Shown here piece after piece: positions 8,364 to 15,823 of a stretch of DNA of 45,356 nt. Under the pieces are notes generated by a model. It had not been told where the DNA came from and ran no database searches. It saw only the letters and a list, made by a program, of their open reading frames with translations. The position numbers and the translations under genes were made by a program. This DNA is from Actinoplanes nipponensis. GTDB lineage: Bacteria > Actinomycetota > Actinomycetes > Mycobacteriales > Micromonosporaceae. The stretch is from NCBI RefSeq assembly GCF_016862275.1, contig NZ_BOMQ01000085.1, positions 1-45,356 on the forward strand. Reading direction: 5' to 3'. The first letter of the stretch is position 1. Each line of letters opens with the position of its first letter.

Positions 8364-8428
8364 GGGCCCTCCCAATTAAATCGACGCAACAATCGACGCA
8401 ACTCGCAGCCTACGGTACTGTCGCCTTC
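8364..8428. promoter_or_regulatory. Divergent crtB/crtE control region
   Basis: The 65 bp between the two carotenoid operons contain a perfect tandem repeat (8379-8402), an AT-rich stretch TTTAAT on the crtB side (8374-8379) and a TAnnnT -10 candidate TACGGT (8411-8416) twelve bases before the crtE GTG. Both promoters must lie here or within the coding starts. The repeats are the natural operator candidate for the LitR-like regulator encoded at the end of the crtE operon. Confidence 0.6.
8379..8402. repeat. Perfect 12-bp tandem direct repeat, operator candidate
   Basis: The unit AATCGACGCAAC occurs twice with no gap (8379-8390 and 8391-8402). CarH/LitR regulators are known to bind tandem direct repeats of about 11 bp overlapping crt promoters. 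A 12-bp unit brings the copies close to one helical turn apart, which suits side-by-side MerR-type DNA-binding domains. Binding is inference. Confidence 0.75.
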
Positions 8429-9586
8429 GTGGCCAACGACATCCTCGAGGGAAGCCCCCGTATCGGGATACCTCGCCAGACCGTCCTCGCGGACGGATTG
8501 ACGACGGCTGTCGAGGGCACTCTGGCCGAGTTCCTCAGCGGCCAGACCGCCGCGCTGGACGATCTCGACCCGGCGCTCGGCCGCTTCGCCCGCACGACAC
8601 GGGATCTCGTGCTGGCCGGCGGCAAGAGGCTGCGCCCGACGTTCGCCTACTGGGGGTGGCGCGGCGTCGTGGCCGCGCGAGAGCCCGTCGAGCCGGTGCT
8701 GCCGGCCCTCGCCGCGCTCGAGCTGATGCACACCTTCGCGCTCGTCCACGACGACGTGATGGACGACTCGGCCACCCGGCGCGGCGGGCCCACCGCGCAC
8801 CGCATCTTCGCGGCCCAGCACAGCAACGCCGGCCGGCGCGGCGACCCGGACCGCTTCGGCACCACGTCGGCGATCCTCGTCGGCGATCTCTGCCTGGTCT
8901 GGGCCGACCAGCTGCTGGCCCGGGCGGCGGTCTCCACCGCGACGCTGTTCGCGGTGCGGGCCTGCTACGACCGCATGCGGATCGAGGCTGTCGCGGGGCA
9001 GTATCTCGACGTGCTGGGCGAGACCGAGCCCGGCGCCTGGTCCGTCGACCGCGCCCTGCTCGTGGCCCGGCACAAGACGGCCAGCTACACCGTGCAGCGC
9101 CCGCTGCAGTTCGGGCTCGCGTTGGCCGGTCCCGCCGAGGCGGACGTGGCGGCCGTCGACGAGGCGTACAACCGCTACGGCATCGCGGTCGGCGAGGCCT
9201 TCCAGCTGCGCGACGACCTGCTCGGGGTCTACGGCGACCCGGTGCTGACCGGCAAGCCGGCCGGCGACGACCTGCTCACCGGCAAGCCAACGACGCTGCT
9301 CATGCTCGCCCACCAGCTCGCCTCTCCCGCCCAGCGGGCCGAGCTGGCCCTGAACCCCGCCGGAGCCGTCATCCCCGCCGACGGCTCCGGCGGTCTCAAC
9401 TCTCCCGCCGGGCTCGCCCGCCGCGCCGAGGTCATCGCCGAGACCGGCGCGGTCGCGCGGGTCGAGGCGCTGATCCAGCAGCGGGTGGCGGAGGGCATCG
9501 AAGCATTGGCGGGCGCGCCGATCCACGACGACGCCCGCGAGGCTCTGACCAGCCTGGCAGCCTCGGCGAGCCATCGCCGGGCATGA
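8429..9586 (+). CDS. crtE: Geranylgeranyl diphosphate synthase (polyprenyl synthetase)
   Basis: A 385-residue trans-prenyltransferase. The first Asp-rich motif is DDVMD in VHDDVMDDSATRRGG near residue 110; the second region is QLRDDLLGVYGD near residue 262, with KPAGDD following. It extends farnesyl/allylic diphosphates to GGPP for carotenoids. The frame is open from 8285, but that part lies inside crtB and the control region; GTG at 8429 is the first start after the promoter region. No good Shine-Dalgarno is seen, and TACGGT twelve bases upstream would give a leader of only a few bases. First gene of the crtE-crtI-idi-litR operon. Confidence 0.92.
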   Translation: MANDILEGSPRIGIPRQTVLADGLTTAVEGTLAEFLSGQTAALDDLDPALGRFARTTRDLVLAGGKRLRPTFAYWGWRGVVAAREPVEPVLPALAALELMHTFALVHDDVMDDSATRRGGPTAHRIFAAQHSNAGRRGDPDRFGTTSAILVGDLCLVWADQLLARAAVSTATLFAVRACYDRMRIEAVAGQYLDVLGETEPGAWSVDRALLVARHKTASYTVQRPLQFGLALAGPAEADVAAVDEAYNRYGIAVGEAFQLRDDLLGVYGDPVLTGKPAGDDLLTGKPTTLLMLAHQLASPAQRAELALNPAGAVIPADGSGGLNSPAGLARRAEVIAETGAVARVEALIQQRVAEGIEALAGAPIHDDAREALTSLAASASHRRA

Positions 9587-9615
9587 TGGACTTTTGACCC
9601 CCTGGAGCTGTTGAC

Positions 9616-11121
9616 GTGCGAAAAGTGACCGGATCGACCGACCGGGTAGTCGTGGTGGGTGCGGGACTCGGCGGTCTCGCCTGCGCGCTGCACCTCGCAG
9701 CGGCCGGGCGGCAGGTGACCGTCGTGGAACGGGAGGCGGTGCCGGGCGGCCGGGCGGGCCGGCTCTCGATCGACGGGTACGACTTCGACACCGGCCCGAC
9801 GGTGCTGACGATGCCCGAGCTGATCGCCGAGCCGCTCGCCGCCGTCGGGGAGAAGCTCTCCGACTGGCTCGAGCTGACCCCGCTGAACCCGGCGTACCGC
9901 GCCTTCTACCCCGACGGTTCCACGCTCGACGTCAAGACGGACACCGTGCAGATGGCCGCCGAGATCTCCCGCGTCTGCGGGCCCCGGGAGGCGGACGGCT
10001 ACCTGCGCTTCGTGGACTTCGCCCGGGAGCTGTGGCGGCTGGAGCGCAACAACTTCATCGACCGCAACCTGGACACCCCGCTCGACCTGATGAACTCCAG
10101 CCTGCTGAAGCTGCTCGGCATGGGCGGTTTCCGGCGGCTCCAGCCGAAGATCAACCAGTACTTCAACGACCCGCGGACCCAGCGCATCTTCTCCTTCCAG
10201 GCCATGTACGCCGGCCTGGCGCCGCACGACGCGCTCGCCATCTACGCCGTCATCGCGTACCTCGACTCGGTGGCCGGCGTGTTCTTCCCGCGCGGCGGCA
10301 TGCACGCGGTTCCCAAGGCGATGGCCGGCGCCGCCGAGAAGCACGGCGTCCAGTTCCGCTACGAGACGACGGTGACCCGTGTCGAGACCGCGAACGGCCG
10401 GGCGACCGGGGTGATCACCGACAGCGGCGAACGCATCCCGGCCGACGTCGTGGTGCTCAACCCCGACCTGCCGGTGGCCTACCGCGACCTGCTGCCGGAG
10501 TCCCGCCGCCGCCGCAAGCTGACGTACTCGCCGTCCTGCGTCGTGCTGCACATCGGGTCGAGCAGCAGCTATTCGAAGATCGCCCACCACAACATCCACT
10601 TCGGGGCCGCCTGGAAGGGCACGTTCGACGAGGTGATCCACCGGGGTCTGCTGATGAGTGACCCCTCGCTGCTGGTCACCAACCCGAGCCACAGCGACCC
10701 GAGCGTGGCCCCGGCCGGCCGGCAGACCTACTACGTGCTCGCGCCGACGCCGAACCTCGACGCCGCGCCGCTGGACTGGACGGGCGGTCTCGGCCGCCGC
10801 TACGCCGACGAGATCGCCGGCGTGTTGGAGCAGCGCGGCTACGTGGGCTTCCGCGACGGCATCGAGGTGGAACGCATCATCACGCCGGATGACTGGGCAG
10901 CGCAGGGCATGGCCGCCGGCACCCCGTTCGCGTCGTCCCACACCTTCACGCAGACCGGGCCTTTCCGCCCGAGTAACCTCCACCCGACTCTGCCCAACGT
11001 GGTCTTCACGGGCTCCGGCACCCAGCCGGGCGTGGGCGTGCCGATGGTGTTGATCTCCGGCAAGCTCGCCGCCACCCGGATCACCGGAACGGCGAAGGAT
11101 CTGGTGGGGAGGGCTCTGTGA
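9616..11121 (+). CDS. crtI: Phytoene desaturase
   Basis: A 501-residue FAD-dependent CrtI-type desaturase. The N-terminal dinucleotide motif VVVGAGLGGLACALHLAAAG is followed by the E-R/GG-R box (EREAVPGGRAG). FDTGPTVLTMPEL, FFPRGGMHAVPKAM and the C-terminal GSGTQPGVGVPMVLISGK block are all typical. It would convert phytoene to lycopene through up to four desaturations at the membrane. The GTG start has GGAG eight bases upstream. It lies 29 bases after crtE and overlaps idi by four bases (GTGA), so the genes form one operon. The number of desaturation steps cannot be predicted. Confidence 0.95.
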   Translation: MRKVTGSTDRVVVVGAGLGGLACALHLAAAGRQVTVVEREAVPGGRAGRLSIDGYDFDTGPTVLTMPELIAEPLAAVGEKLSDWLELTPLNPAYRAFYPDGSTLDVKTDTVQMAAEISRVCGPREADGYLRFVDFARELWRLERNNFIDRNLDTPLDLMNSSLLKLLGMGGFRRLQPKINQYFNDPRTQRIFSFQAMYAGLAPHDALAIYAVIAYLDSVAGVFFPRGGMHAVPKAMAGAAEKHGVQFRYETTVTRVETANGRATGVITDSGERIPADVVVLNPDLPVAYRDLLPESRRRRKLTYSPSCVVLHIGSSSSYSKIAHHNIHFGAAWKGTFDEVIHRGLLMSDPSLLVTNPSHSDPSVAPAGRQTYYVLAPTPNLDAAPLDWTGGLGRRYADEIAGVLEQRGYVGFRDGIEVERIITPDDWAAQGMAAGTPFASSHTFTQTGPFRPSNLHPTLPNVVFTGSGTQPGVGVPMVLISGKLAATRITGTAKDLVGRAL

Positions 11122-11732
11122 CGACGTCCCGCGAAACGCACCTCGTCGAGCTGGTCGACCCCGAGGGAGCGCCGGCCGGCTCGGCCACGGTCAGCGACGC
11201 GCACCGCGCACCTGGCCAGCTGCACCGGGCCTTCTCGGTGTTCCTGCGCGACCCGTCGGGCCGGGTGCTGCTCCAGCAGCGGGCCGCGGTGAAGACCCGC
11301 TTCCCGCTGCGCTGGGCGAACACCTGCTGCGGTCATCCCCGGCCGGGTGAGACGCCGGCGACAGCGGCCGCCCGCCGGCTGGTCGAGGAGGTCGGCGTCG
11401 AGGACGTGGCGCTGATCGAGGTCGGCGTGTACTCGTACTACGCCGAGGACCCGACCACCGGGCTGGTCGAGTACGAGTACGACCACGTGCTGCTCGGCGA
11501 CGTGCCCGCCGACACCCGGCTGCTGGTCGACCCGGACGAGGTGGCGGAGGTGCGCTGGACGTCCGTCGACGAACTGAGCGCGGGGCTGCGGGAGGATCTG
11601 CGGTCGTACGCGCCCTGGCTGCCCGGCGTCACCGAGCGCCTGATCCGGCACCTGGCCCTCGGGCCCCAGACCACCGCCGCGGATGTCCCGCGGTCCGCCG
11701 ACGACGCACCGGAGCGGTCGGGTGGCCGATGA
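11118..11732 (+). CDS. idi: Isopentenyl-diphosphate delta-isomerase, type 1
   Basis: A 204-residue Nudix-fold enzyme interconverting IPP and DMAPP, the starter for CrtE. The catalytic Cys lies in WANTCCGHPRPGE near residue 70, and the catalytic Glu region in EYEYDHVLLG near residue 118. The Nudix-like stretch AAARRLVEEVGV is intact. Its GTG overlaps the crtI stop, and its own end overlaps the start of the litR-like gene by 11 bases, so translation of the three is coupled. The family usually ends near residue 180; the last 20 residues are an Arg/Ser/Asp-rich tail. Confidence 0.95.
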   Translation: MTTSRETHLVELVDPEGAPAGSATVSDAHRAPGQLHRAFSVFLRDPSGRVLLQQRAAVKTRFPLRWANTCCGHPRPGETPATAAARRLVEEVGVEDVALIEVGVYSYYAEDPTTGLVEYEYDHVLLGDVPADTRLLVDPDEVAEVRWTSVDELSAGLREDLRSYAPWLPGVTERLIRHLALGPQTTAADVPRSADDAPERSGGR

Positions 11733-13875
11733 GGCCCTGACGGCCGGGGCGGTTGCCCGCCGTCTGGGCGTCGCCGTGACCACCTTGCGCACCTGGCACC
11801 AGCGGTACGGGCTGGGCCCGAGCCACCACGTGCCGGGCCAGCACCGGCGTTACACACCCGAGGACATGGACCGCCTGCAGGTGATGCGCAGGCTGACCGC
11901 GCAGGGTGTGGCACCGGCCGAGGCGGCTGCCTGGGCGCGCCGGGTTCCTGTGCCGATCGACGTTTCCACGCCGGTTCCTCCGGCGGGAGCGCCGGGAGTG
12001 GTCGGTCGCGGAGCTGAAAGGGCTCAGCGGGTGGGCGGCGGGGAGGATGAGCCAGCCTCCCCTTCTGCGGAGCGAGTTGCTTCGGAGACGGTTTCCGGGC
12101 GGTCGCCGGGGGCCGCGGGGTCGCCGGGATCCCTTGGCTCGTCGGAAACCGCTGCCTTGTCGGGATCGGCTGGCTCTGCCGGCTCGTCGGGATCCACGGA
12201 CCATGCGGATCGGGCCGTGGGAGGGTCGACCGGTCTTGACCCGTCTGCCGAACGCCCCAGTGAGCGGGAGCTTGGCCGGCCCCGCAGGCCCGATGGGCAC
12301 TCGGTGCGGAACTGGGATGACTCGGCCGCGCCTGGCCCGGCCCAGGGACGGGCCTGGGCGTCCACCGAACACGACGTCGCCGCGGATCTTGGAGATCTCG
12401 GACGCGCGACGCTCGGGCGACAGGGGCCCGACGAGGCCCTCGGACAAGACGCGACCTTCGGAGAACACGGACACGACGCGGTCCTCGGTGACCGCGGACA
12501 CAACGCCGTCGTCGGAGGTAACGGAAACGACGCAGCCCTCGGAAGACACGGACACGACGCGGTCCTCGGTGGGCACGCTCGGCCGGATCAAAGCGGGCGC
12601 GGTTCAGGCGATCAAGGCGGAAACGCTCCGGGCGATGGACGCCGCAGCGACCGAGCCGGCGTTGCAACCGACCAAGCCGGCGCCGCCACTGCGGAACCGG
12701 GAGCGAGGCACGGTGGGCGCGGACGCGTCGACCAGCCCGCAACGTCCACCGGCCACGCCTCCAACGGGGAAGGCGCCCACGAGCCAGGACCCGGATGGCC
12801 GCCCCACGACGAGCGGCCGCCCCGGGGCCGAAAAGCCGACCTGCCGTCACCCGCGCGAGCCGCCGGGGATGACGACCATGGATCGCCCACGGCCCGCACC
12901 CAGCGCACTCCGGCCACCGCGCACTCCCGCCCGCCGCACGATCTGCCGTGGCACGAGCCGGACGGCGCAGAGCTCGGCCTGGACGAATCGGTGCTGCCGC
13001 CGGCCATCGACGACCATCCCGGCGCCGATCCCCTCGACCTGATCGAGCGGATGGGGCAGCGGCCGGCCGCCGATCAGCCCGGTTCCGGATCCCGGGCGCT
13101 CGATGGCGCCCCGGGGACTCCTCGCCCGTCCGACGACGTCTTCTTGAGGGTGGGCAAGCGACCGCCGACCCTCGACGCGGCGTGGCCCGAACAGCAGGGA
13201 CCGATGTTCGTCGCCCGGGACGGCGGGGGGCATGCCATCCGTACCGGTCGGGCCGGCCCCGCCGCCCGGGGCCTGGCCCGGGCCGCCATGCGTCTCGACG
13301 GTCCCGCCCTGCGCGACATCCTCGAGATGACCGTCACCGACCGGGGCGTCGTCGCGGCCTGGGAGGAAGTGATCATGCCGGTGCTGATCGGTGTGGGCGA
13401 GCGCTACGCGGCGACCAAGCGCTACATCGAGGTCGAGCACCTCCTCTCCCGGGGCATCACCGAGGTGCTCGGTTCGGTCAGCCGACCACCGAGCAGCCAG
13501 ATCCCCCGGGTTCTGCTGGCCGCCGCCGACGAGGAGCAGCACACCCTGCCCCTGGAAGCGCTCGCCGCCGCGCTGGCTCAGGCGGGGGTGTCGAGCAGGC
13601 TGCTGGGCCCCCGAGTGCCCGCACGGGCCGTCGCGGACGCCATCGCACGGACCGGGCCGGCCGTGCTGGTGCTGTGGTCGCAGCTGCCCGGCAGCGCCGA
13701 TCCCGCCCAGTGGACGCACGTGCTCTCCGGTAAGCACCGACCCCTGTTGGCCGCGGCAGCCGGCCCGGGCTGGCTGCCTGATCAACTTCCCGACGGCGTC
13801 ACGCTGATCGGCAGTCTCCCGGACGCGGTCCGGCTGGTCTCGGCGGCCGCCGTCCCCGCGGACTGGTCGCATTAG
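11722..13875 (+). CDS. litR: LitR/CarH-like MerR regulator with degenerate cobalamin domain
   Basis: A 717-residue protein, very long for the family (usually about 300). Residues 1-75 are a MerR-type winged helix (LTAGAVARRLGVAVTTLRTW, then HRRYTPEDMDRLQVMRRL). Residues about 76-500 are low-complexity Ser/Gly/Ala/Pro linker including four 9-residue repeats. Residues about 504-717 look like the helical-bundle plus Rossmann cobalamin module of CarH. The lower-ligand motif is kept as E-x-H (His607, EEQHTLP), and EH of the Wx9EH motif is kept (572-573), but its Trp is Tyr562 and the next residue is Ala563 instead of His. GTG at 11722 has GGAG seven bases upstream. Likely repressor of the crt operons; light sensing by adenosylcobalamin is doubtful. 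The symbol is given by family and context. Confidence 0.75.
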   Translation: MADEALTAGAVARRLGVAVTTLRTWHQRYGLGPSHHVPGQHRRYTPEDMDRLQVMRRLTAQGVAPAEAAAWARRVPVPIDVSTPVPPAGAPGVVGRGAERAQRVGGGEDEPASPSAERVASETVSGRSPGAAGSPGSLGSSETAALSGSAGSAGSSGSTDHADRAVGGSTGLDPSAERPSERELGRPRRPDGHSVRNWDDSAAPGPAQGRAWASTEHDVAADLGDLGRATLGRQGPDEALGQDATFGEHGHDAVLGDRGHNAVVGGNGNDAALGRHGHDAVLGGHARPDQSGRGSGDQGGNAPGDGRRSDRAGVATDQAGAATAEPGARHGGRGRVDQPATSTGHASNGEGAHEPGPGWPPHDERPPRGRKADLPSPARAAGDDDHGSPTARTQRTPATAHSRPPHDLPWHEPDGAELGLDESVLPPAIDDHPGADPLDLIERMGQRPAADQPGSGSRALDGAPGTPRPSDDVFLRVGKRPPTLDAAWPEQQGPMFVARDGGGHAIRTGRAGPAARGLARAAMRLDGPALRDILEMTVTDRGVVAAWEEVIMPVLIGVGERYAATKRYIEVEHLLSRGITEVLGSVSRPPSSQIPRVLLAAADEEQHTLPLEALAAALAQAGVSSRLLGPRVPARAVADAIARTGPAVLVLWSQLPGSADPAQWTHVLSGKHRPLLAAAAGPGWLPDQLPDGVTLIGSLPDAVRLVSAAAVPADWSH
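12460..12567 (+). repeat. Four 27-bp in-frame repeats in the LitR linker
   Basis: Four consecutive 27-base units (12460-12486, 12487-12513, 12514-12540, 12541-12567); units 1 and 4 are nearly identical. In the litR frame they encode variants of G-x-x-G-H-D-A-V-L. The +1 frame is also open and encodes T/S/D-rich repeats, with more GC-rich third positions. Probably grown by slippage in a disordered linker. Confidence 0.75.
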
Positions 13876-13915
13876 TGCAGGTCAGAGGTTTTCCGCCGGC
13901 CGCGGGCATACCGGT

Positions 13916-13945
13916 TTGGAGCTGGGGCAGGCGATCACGTATGCT
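13916..13945 (+). promoter_or_regulatory. Promoter of the tRNA cluster
   Basis: TTGGAG (13916-13921) and TATGCT (13940-13945) are separated by 18 bases, close to the vegetative sigma-70 pattern. They lie 70 bases before the first tRNA and downstream of the litR stop. Confidence 0.6.
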
Positions 13946-14015
13946 TTCCAAGCCCCAGCGGGGCCGGTTGGGGCCCACGCCGCCGGAGTTGGAAATATGC
14001 AATGATGGCGGGGTT

Positions 14016-14088
14016 GCCCTCATCGTCTAGTGGCCCAGGACGCCGCCCTTTCAAGGCGGTAGCACGGGTTCGAATCCCGTTGGGGGTA
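14016..14088 (+). tRNA. tRNA-Glu (anticodon TTC)
   Basis: 73 bases with a complete cloverleaf. The acceptor stem GCCCTCA/TGGGGGT has two G-T wobbles and A as discriminator. The anticodon stem CCGCC/GGCGG encloses CTTTCAA with anticodon TTC. The T arm is ACGGG-TTCGAAT-CCCGT. CCA is not encoded. First of three tandem tRNAs. Confidence 0.95.
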
Positions 14089-14137
14089 CGAACCGACCTC
14101 GGTCGGGGTAGTGGTAAGAAGTACGTAGCAAGAGCAA

Positions 14138-14211
14138 GGTCCTGTGGAGCAGTTGGAGTGCTCGCCGCCCTGTCAAGGCGGAGGTCGCGGGTTCAAGTCC
14201 CGTCAGGACCG
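14138..14211 (+). tRNA. tRNA-Asp (anticodon GTC)
   Basis: 74 bases. The acceptor stem GGTCCTG pairs perfectly with CAGGACC, with G as discriminator. The anticodon loop CTGTCAA gives anticodon GTC. The T loop TTCAAGT is flanked by CGGG/CCCG. CCA is not encoded. It lies 49 bases after tRNA-Glu and was probably cut from a common precursor. Confidence 0.95.
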
Positions 14212-14247
14212 CAACAAGCCGAGTCCGCGTGAACGACAGCGCGGCAA

Positions 14248-14321
14248 GGCCAGGTAGCTCAGTTGGTACGAGCGTCCGACTGAAAATCGGAAGGTCGGCG
14301 GTTCGACCCCGCCCCTGGCCA
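14248..14321 (+). tRNA. tRNA-Phe (anticodon GAA)
   Basis: 74 bases. The acceptor stem GGCCAGG pairs with CCTGGCC, with A as discriminator. The anticodon loop CTGAAAA, closed by CCGA/TCGG, gives anticodon GAA. CCA is not encoded. Last gene of the Glu-Asp-Phe cluster, followed by a terminator. Confidence 0.95.
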
Positions 14322-14349
14322 CTCAAGCCTCTCGCCGGGCTTTGAGCAT

Positions 14350-14382
14350 CGCCCACCTGCGGAAACGCACGGTGGGCGTTTT
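14350..14382 (+). terminator. Rho-independent terminator of the tRNA cluster
   Basis: CGCCCACC pairs with GGTGGGCG; the stem is extended by TGCG/CGCA around a GAAA tetraloop with one bulged C, and is followed by TTTT. It lies 28 bases after tRNA-Phe. A strong, classical terminator. Confidence 0.9.
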
Positions 14383-14482
14383 GCTGTCCGGCCAGAACCG
14401 GCCACCTCACGCCGGCGCTGTTGACCGCCTTCTGTCGCTGCTTGCCGCACGCGGATCGCCCGCCGCGGTTGTGCTCGCTCCC

Positions 14483-14488
14483 TACGCT
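14483..14488 (+). promoter_or_regulatory. -10 box of a probable leaderless promoter
   Basis: TACGCT lies exactly six bases before the ATG of the small membrane ORF at 14495. No Shine-Dalgarno sequence is present. Confidence 0.35.
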
Positions 14489-14494
14489 CGGGCA

Positions 14495-14620
14495 ATGGAA
14501 GTAGTCATCGTGATCGCGGTGCTCGCACTCATCGCAGTCGCGCTTGGCGTGGCCCGAGACAGGGGTCTGTCCCGACGCATCGGCCGAGAGGTCCGCAAGG
14601 ACGACGGCGACGACAGCTGA
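14495..14620 (+). CDS. Putative 41-residue single-pass membrane protein
   Basis: The frame encodes one hydrophobic segment right at the N-terminus (MEVVIVIAVLALIAVALGVA) followed by a charged cytoplasmic tail rich in Arg and Asp and ending DDGDDS. This is the shape of many actinobacterial small membrane proteins. There is no ribosome binding site, but a TAnnnT box stands six bases before the ATG, as at other probable leaderless genes in this window. It lies just after the tRNA terminator, so it has its own transcript. Function unknown; reality of the gene is moderately supported. Confidence 0.45.
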   Translation: MEVVIVIAVLALIAVALGVARDRGLSRRIGREVRKDDGDDS

Positions 14621-15026
14621 GCCGGGCCGGCCAGTGCCCGCTGGAAGCGCTGCGTGGATCTGAGGCGGTCGCAAGGATTGAGCCAGCGCGCCGACCGGTG
14701 CCGCGCGGTGCGGTGCAATGGTCTTGGCACAGCGCTTTGTCCTCCGTCTCATGCGGCACCCTGTGCTTGACGCCGCCTTGGGTGCCCGGGACCGTTTGTT
14801 GCCGGTAGACACGCGGCGCACAGTTCAGAAATGGGACAGCATTCGAGGCGCCAATCCTCGCGAGCCGCGAGACGCCTTCACGGACCGGTCAAGGCCGCGC
14901 CCGGTGGCGGCACGCCGGAACAAGTCACAAGAGACACGCCGAAGAGGGCTTCACGGCGCAGGGTAGGCGAGCTACGGTGGCTCTAAGCGCTGAACCGTTG
15001 CTTATGCGCGGTGTAGGCACTTTCCG
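14621..15026. other. Intergenic DNA without recognised gene
   Basis: About 400 bases between the small membrane ORF and the hairpin at 15027. Open frames such as 14718-14966 are Arg-rich, lack a ribosome binding site and look like chance frames. Base composition is lower in GC than the core around it. Any transcript through here would end at the 15027 terminator; a small RNA is possible but not supported by anything I can see. Confidence 0.4.
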
Positions 15027-15056
15027 CCCCCCGGTACGCCGGGGGGCCTTTAATTT
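15027..15056 (+). terminator. Strong rho-independent terminator, plus strand
   Basis: CCCCCCGG (15027-15034) pairs perfectly with CCGGGGGG (15039-15046) around a four-base loop and is followed by CCTTTAATTTTT. The U tract serves plus-strand transcripts, yet no clear plus-strand gene precedes it. The stop codon of the minus-strand DUF3800 gene lies in the T tract. Confidence 0.8.
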
Positions 15057-15823
15057 TTGCGGACAACGATCCCCGGGGTTCCGCCCTTCAGATAGTTCGT
15101 TTCCGTCCTGATGGCGTTACCGATCTGTGCCCACATGGTGCGAGGACATACTGCTGCCACACTTGCGCCGGGCGGGATGGTGTCGCGAAACGCCGCGTAG
15201 GCGACGAGGTCGGCCAGCTGGATGAAGTGAGAGTGTTCCGAGCGGCGAGAGACTGGATCGTCGACCAACTTCCGAGCCGCGTTCGAAAGGCCGCCCGCCC
15301 CGAAGGCGCTTCCCGCGGTGAGGTGGCGGCGAGCCTTTCGCACCAGCTTGCGGATCTGGTCGTCCTCCCCTTCGTCATGCACGATCATGAACGGGCCATC
15401 TTCGTCATGGCCTGCGAACCGACTCGCACGCTCCAAACGCTGCAAGAGCGTCTCCCAGCCAAGATCGAAAACCTGTTCTGGAGCGACGCTCCTGGCTCGC
15501 TTATCAATCACGATGCCGAAAGCCTTGGTCTTGAGGTTGTCCAGTTCGCGCAGGTGAGCCCGAAAGATCAGCCTGCGCACCGCGGGGGCCAGGCCCAGGT
15601 CCCGGATGGTCCCGCCACCACGCAGTAGATGACTTGCCTTGATCTCGGCTCTCATCGGCACGCCGAACTTGTCCCTGATCCGTTGCCGGAAGGCCTGCAG
15701 CGCGTCGAAAGACGCCGGCCAGTCTCGCGAACGAATCAGCAGACACCCCAACGCGTACGCCGCGGACCCACCCTGCGTGATTCGACCTGTATTCCCGGAT
15801 TCGTCGACATAGGCAATGAGCAC
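15050..15823 (-). CDS. DUF3800 domain protein
   Basis: A 257-residue protein that opens with LIAYVDESGNTG, the acidic D-E-S-G motif at the start of DUF3800. Further family-like segments are MRAEIKASHLL, a second acidic strand MIVHDEGEDDQ near residue 150 and SHFIQLADLVAYAAFR near residue 210. The acidic pattern suggests an RNase H-like nuclease fold, but no activity is established that I can cite. GTG at 15823 has GAGGAAG upstream; the open frame continues further without a good start. GC is visibly lower than in neighbours, and the gene stands alone beside a tRNA cluster, so acquisition by transfer is likely. DUF3800 genes often occur in mobile or defence contexts. Confidence 0.8.
   Translation of the reverse strand: MLIAYVDESGNTGRITQGGSAAYALGCLLIRSRDWPASFDALQAFRQRIRDKFGVPMRAEIKASHLLRGGGTIRDLGLAPAVRRLIFRAHLRELDNLKTKAFGIVIDKRARSVAPEQVFDLGWETLLQRLERASRFAGHDEDGPFMIVHDEGEDDQIRKLVRKARRHLTAGSAFGAGGLSNAARKLVDDPVSRRSEHSHFIQLADLVAYAAFRDTIPPGASVAAVCPRTMWAQIGNAIRTETNYLKGGTPGIVVRKN

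Noticed and set aside
8015..9574. Minus-strand frame of 519 residues covering crtE
   Set aside because: A shadow of crtE and crtB with unnatural composition; the sense proteins have full catalytic motifs.
12460..12567. Repeats in the litR linker as a possible CRISPR or regulatory array
   Set aside because: The units are contiguous without spacers, stay in frame and lie inside an open coding sequence.
11438..12850. Antisense frame of 470 residues across idi and litR
   Set aside because: Arg/Pro/Gly-rich, no ribosome binding site, and it runs opposite to well-supported genes. High-GC coding DNA produces such frames routinely. The second antisense frame (11629-12591) was rejected for the same reasons.
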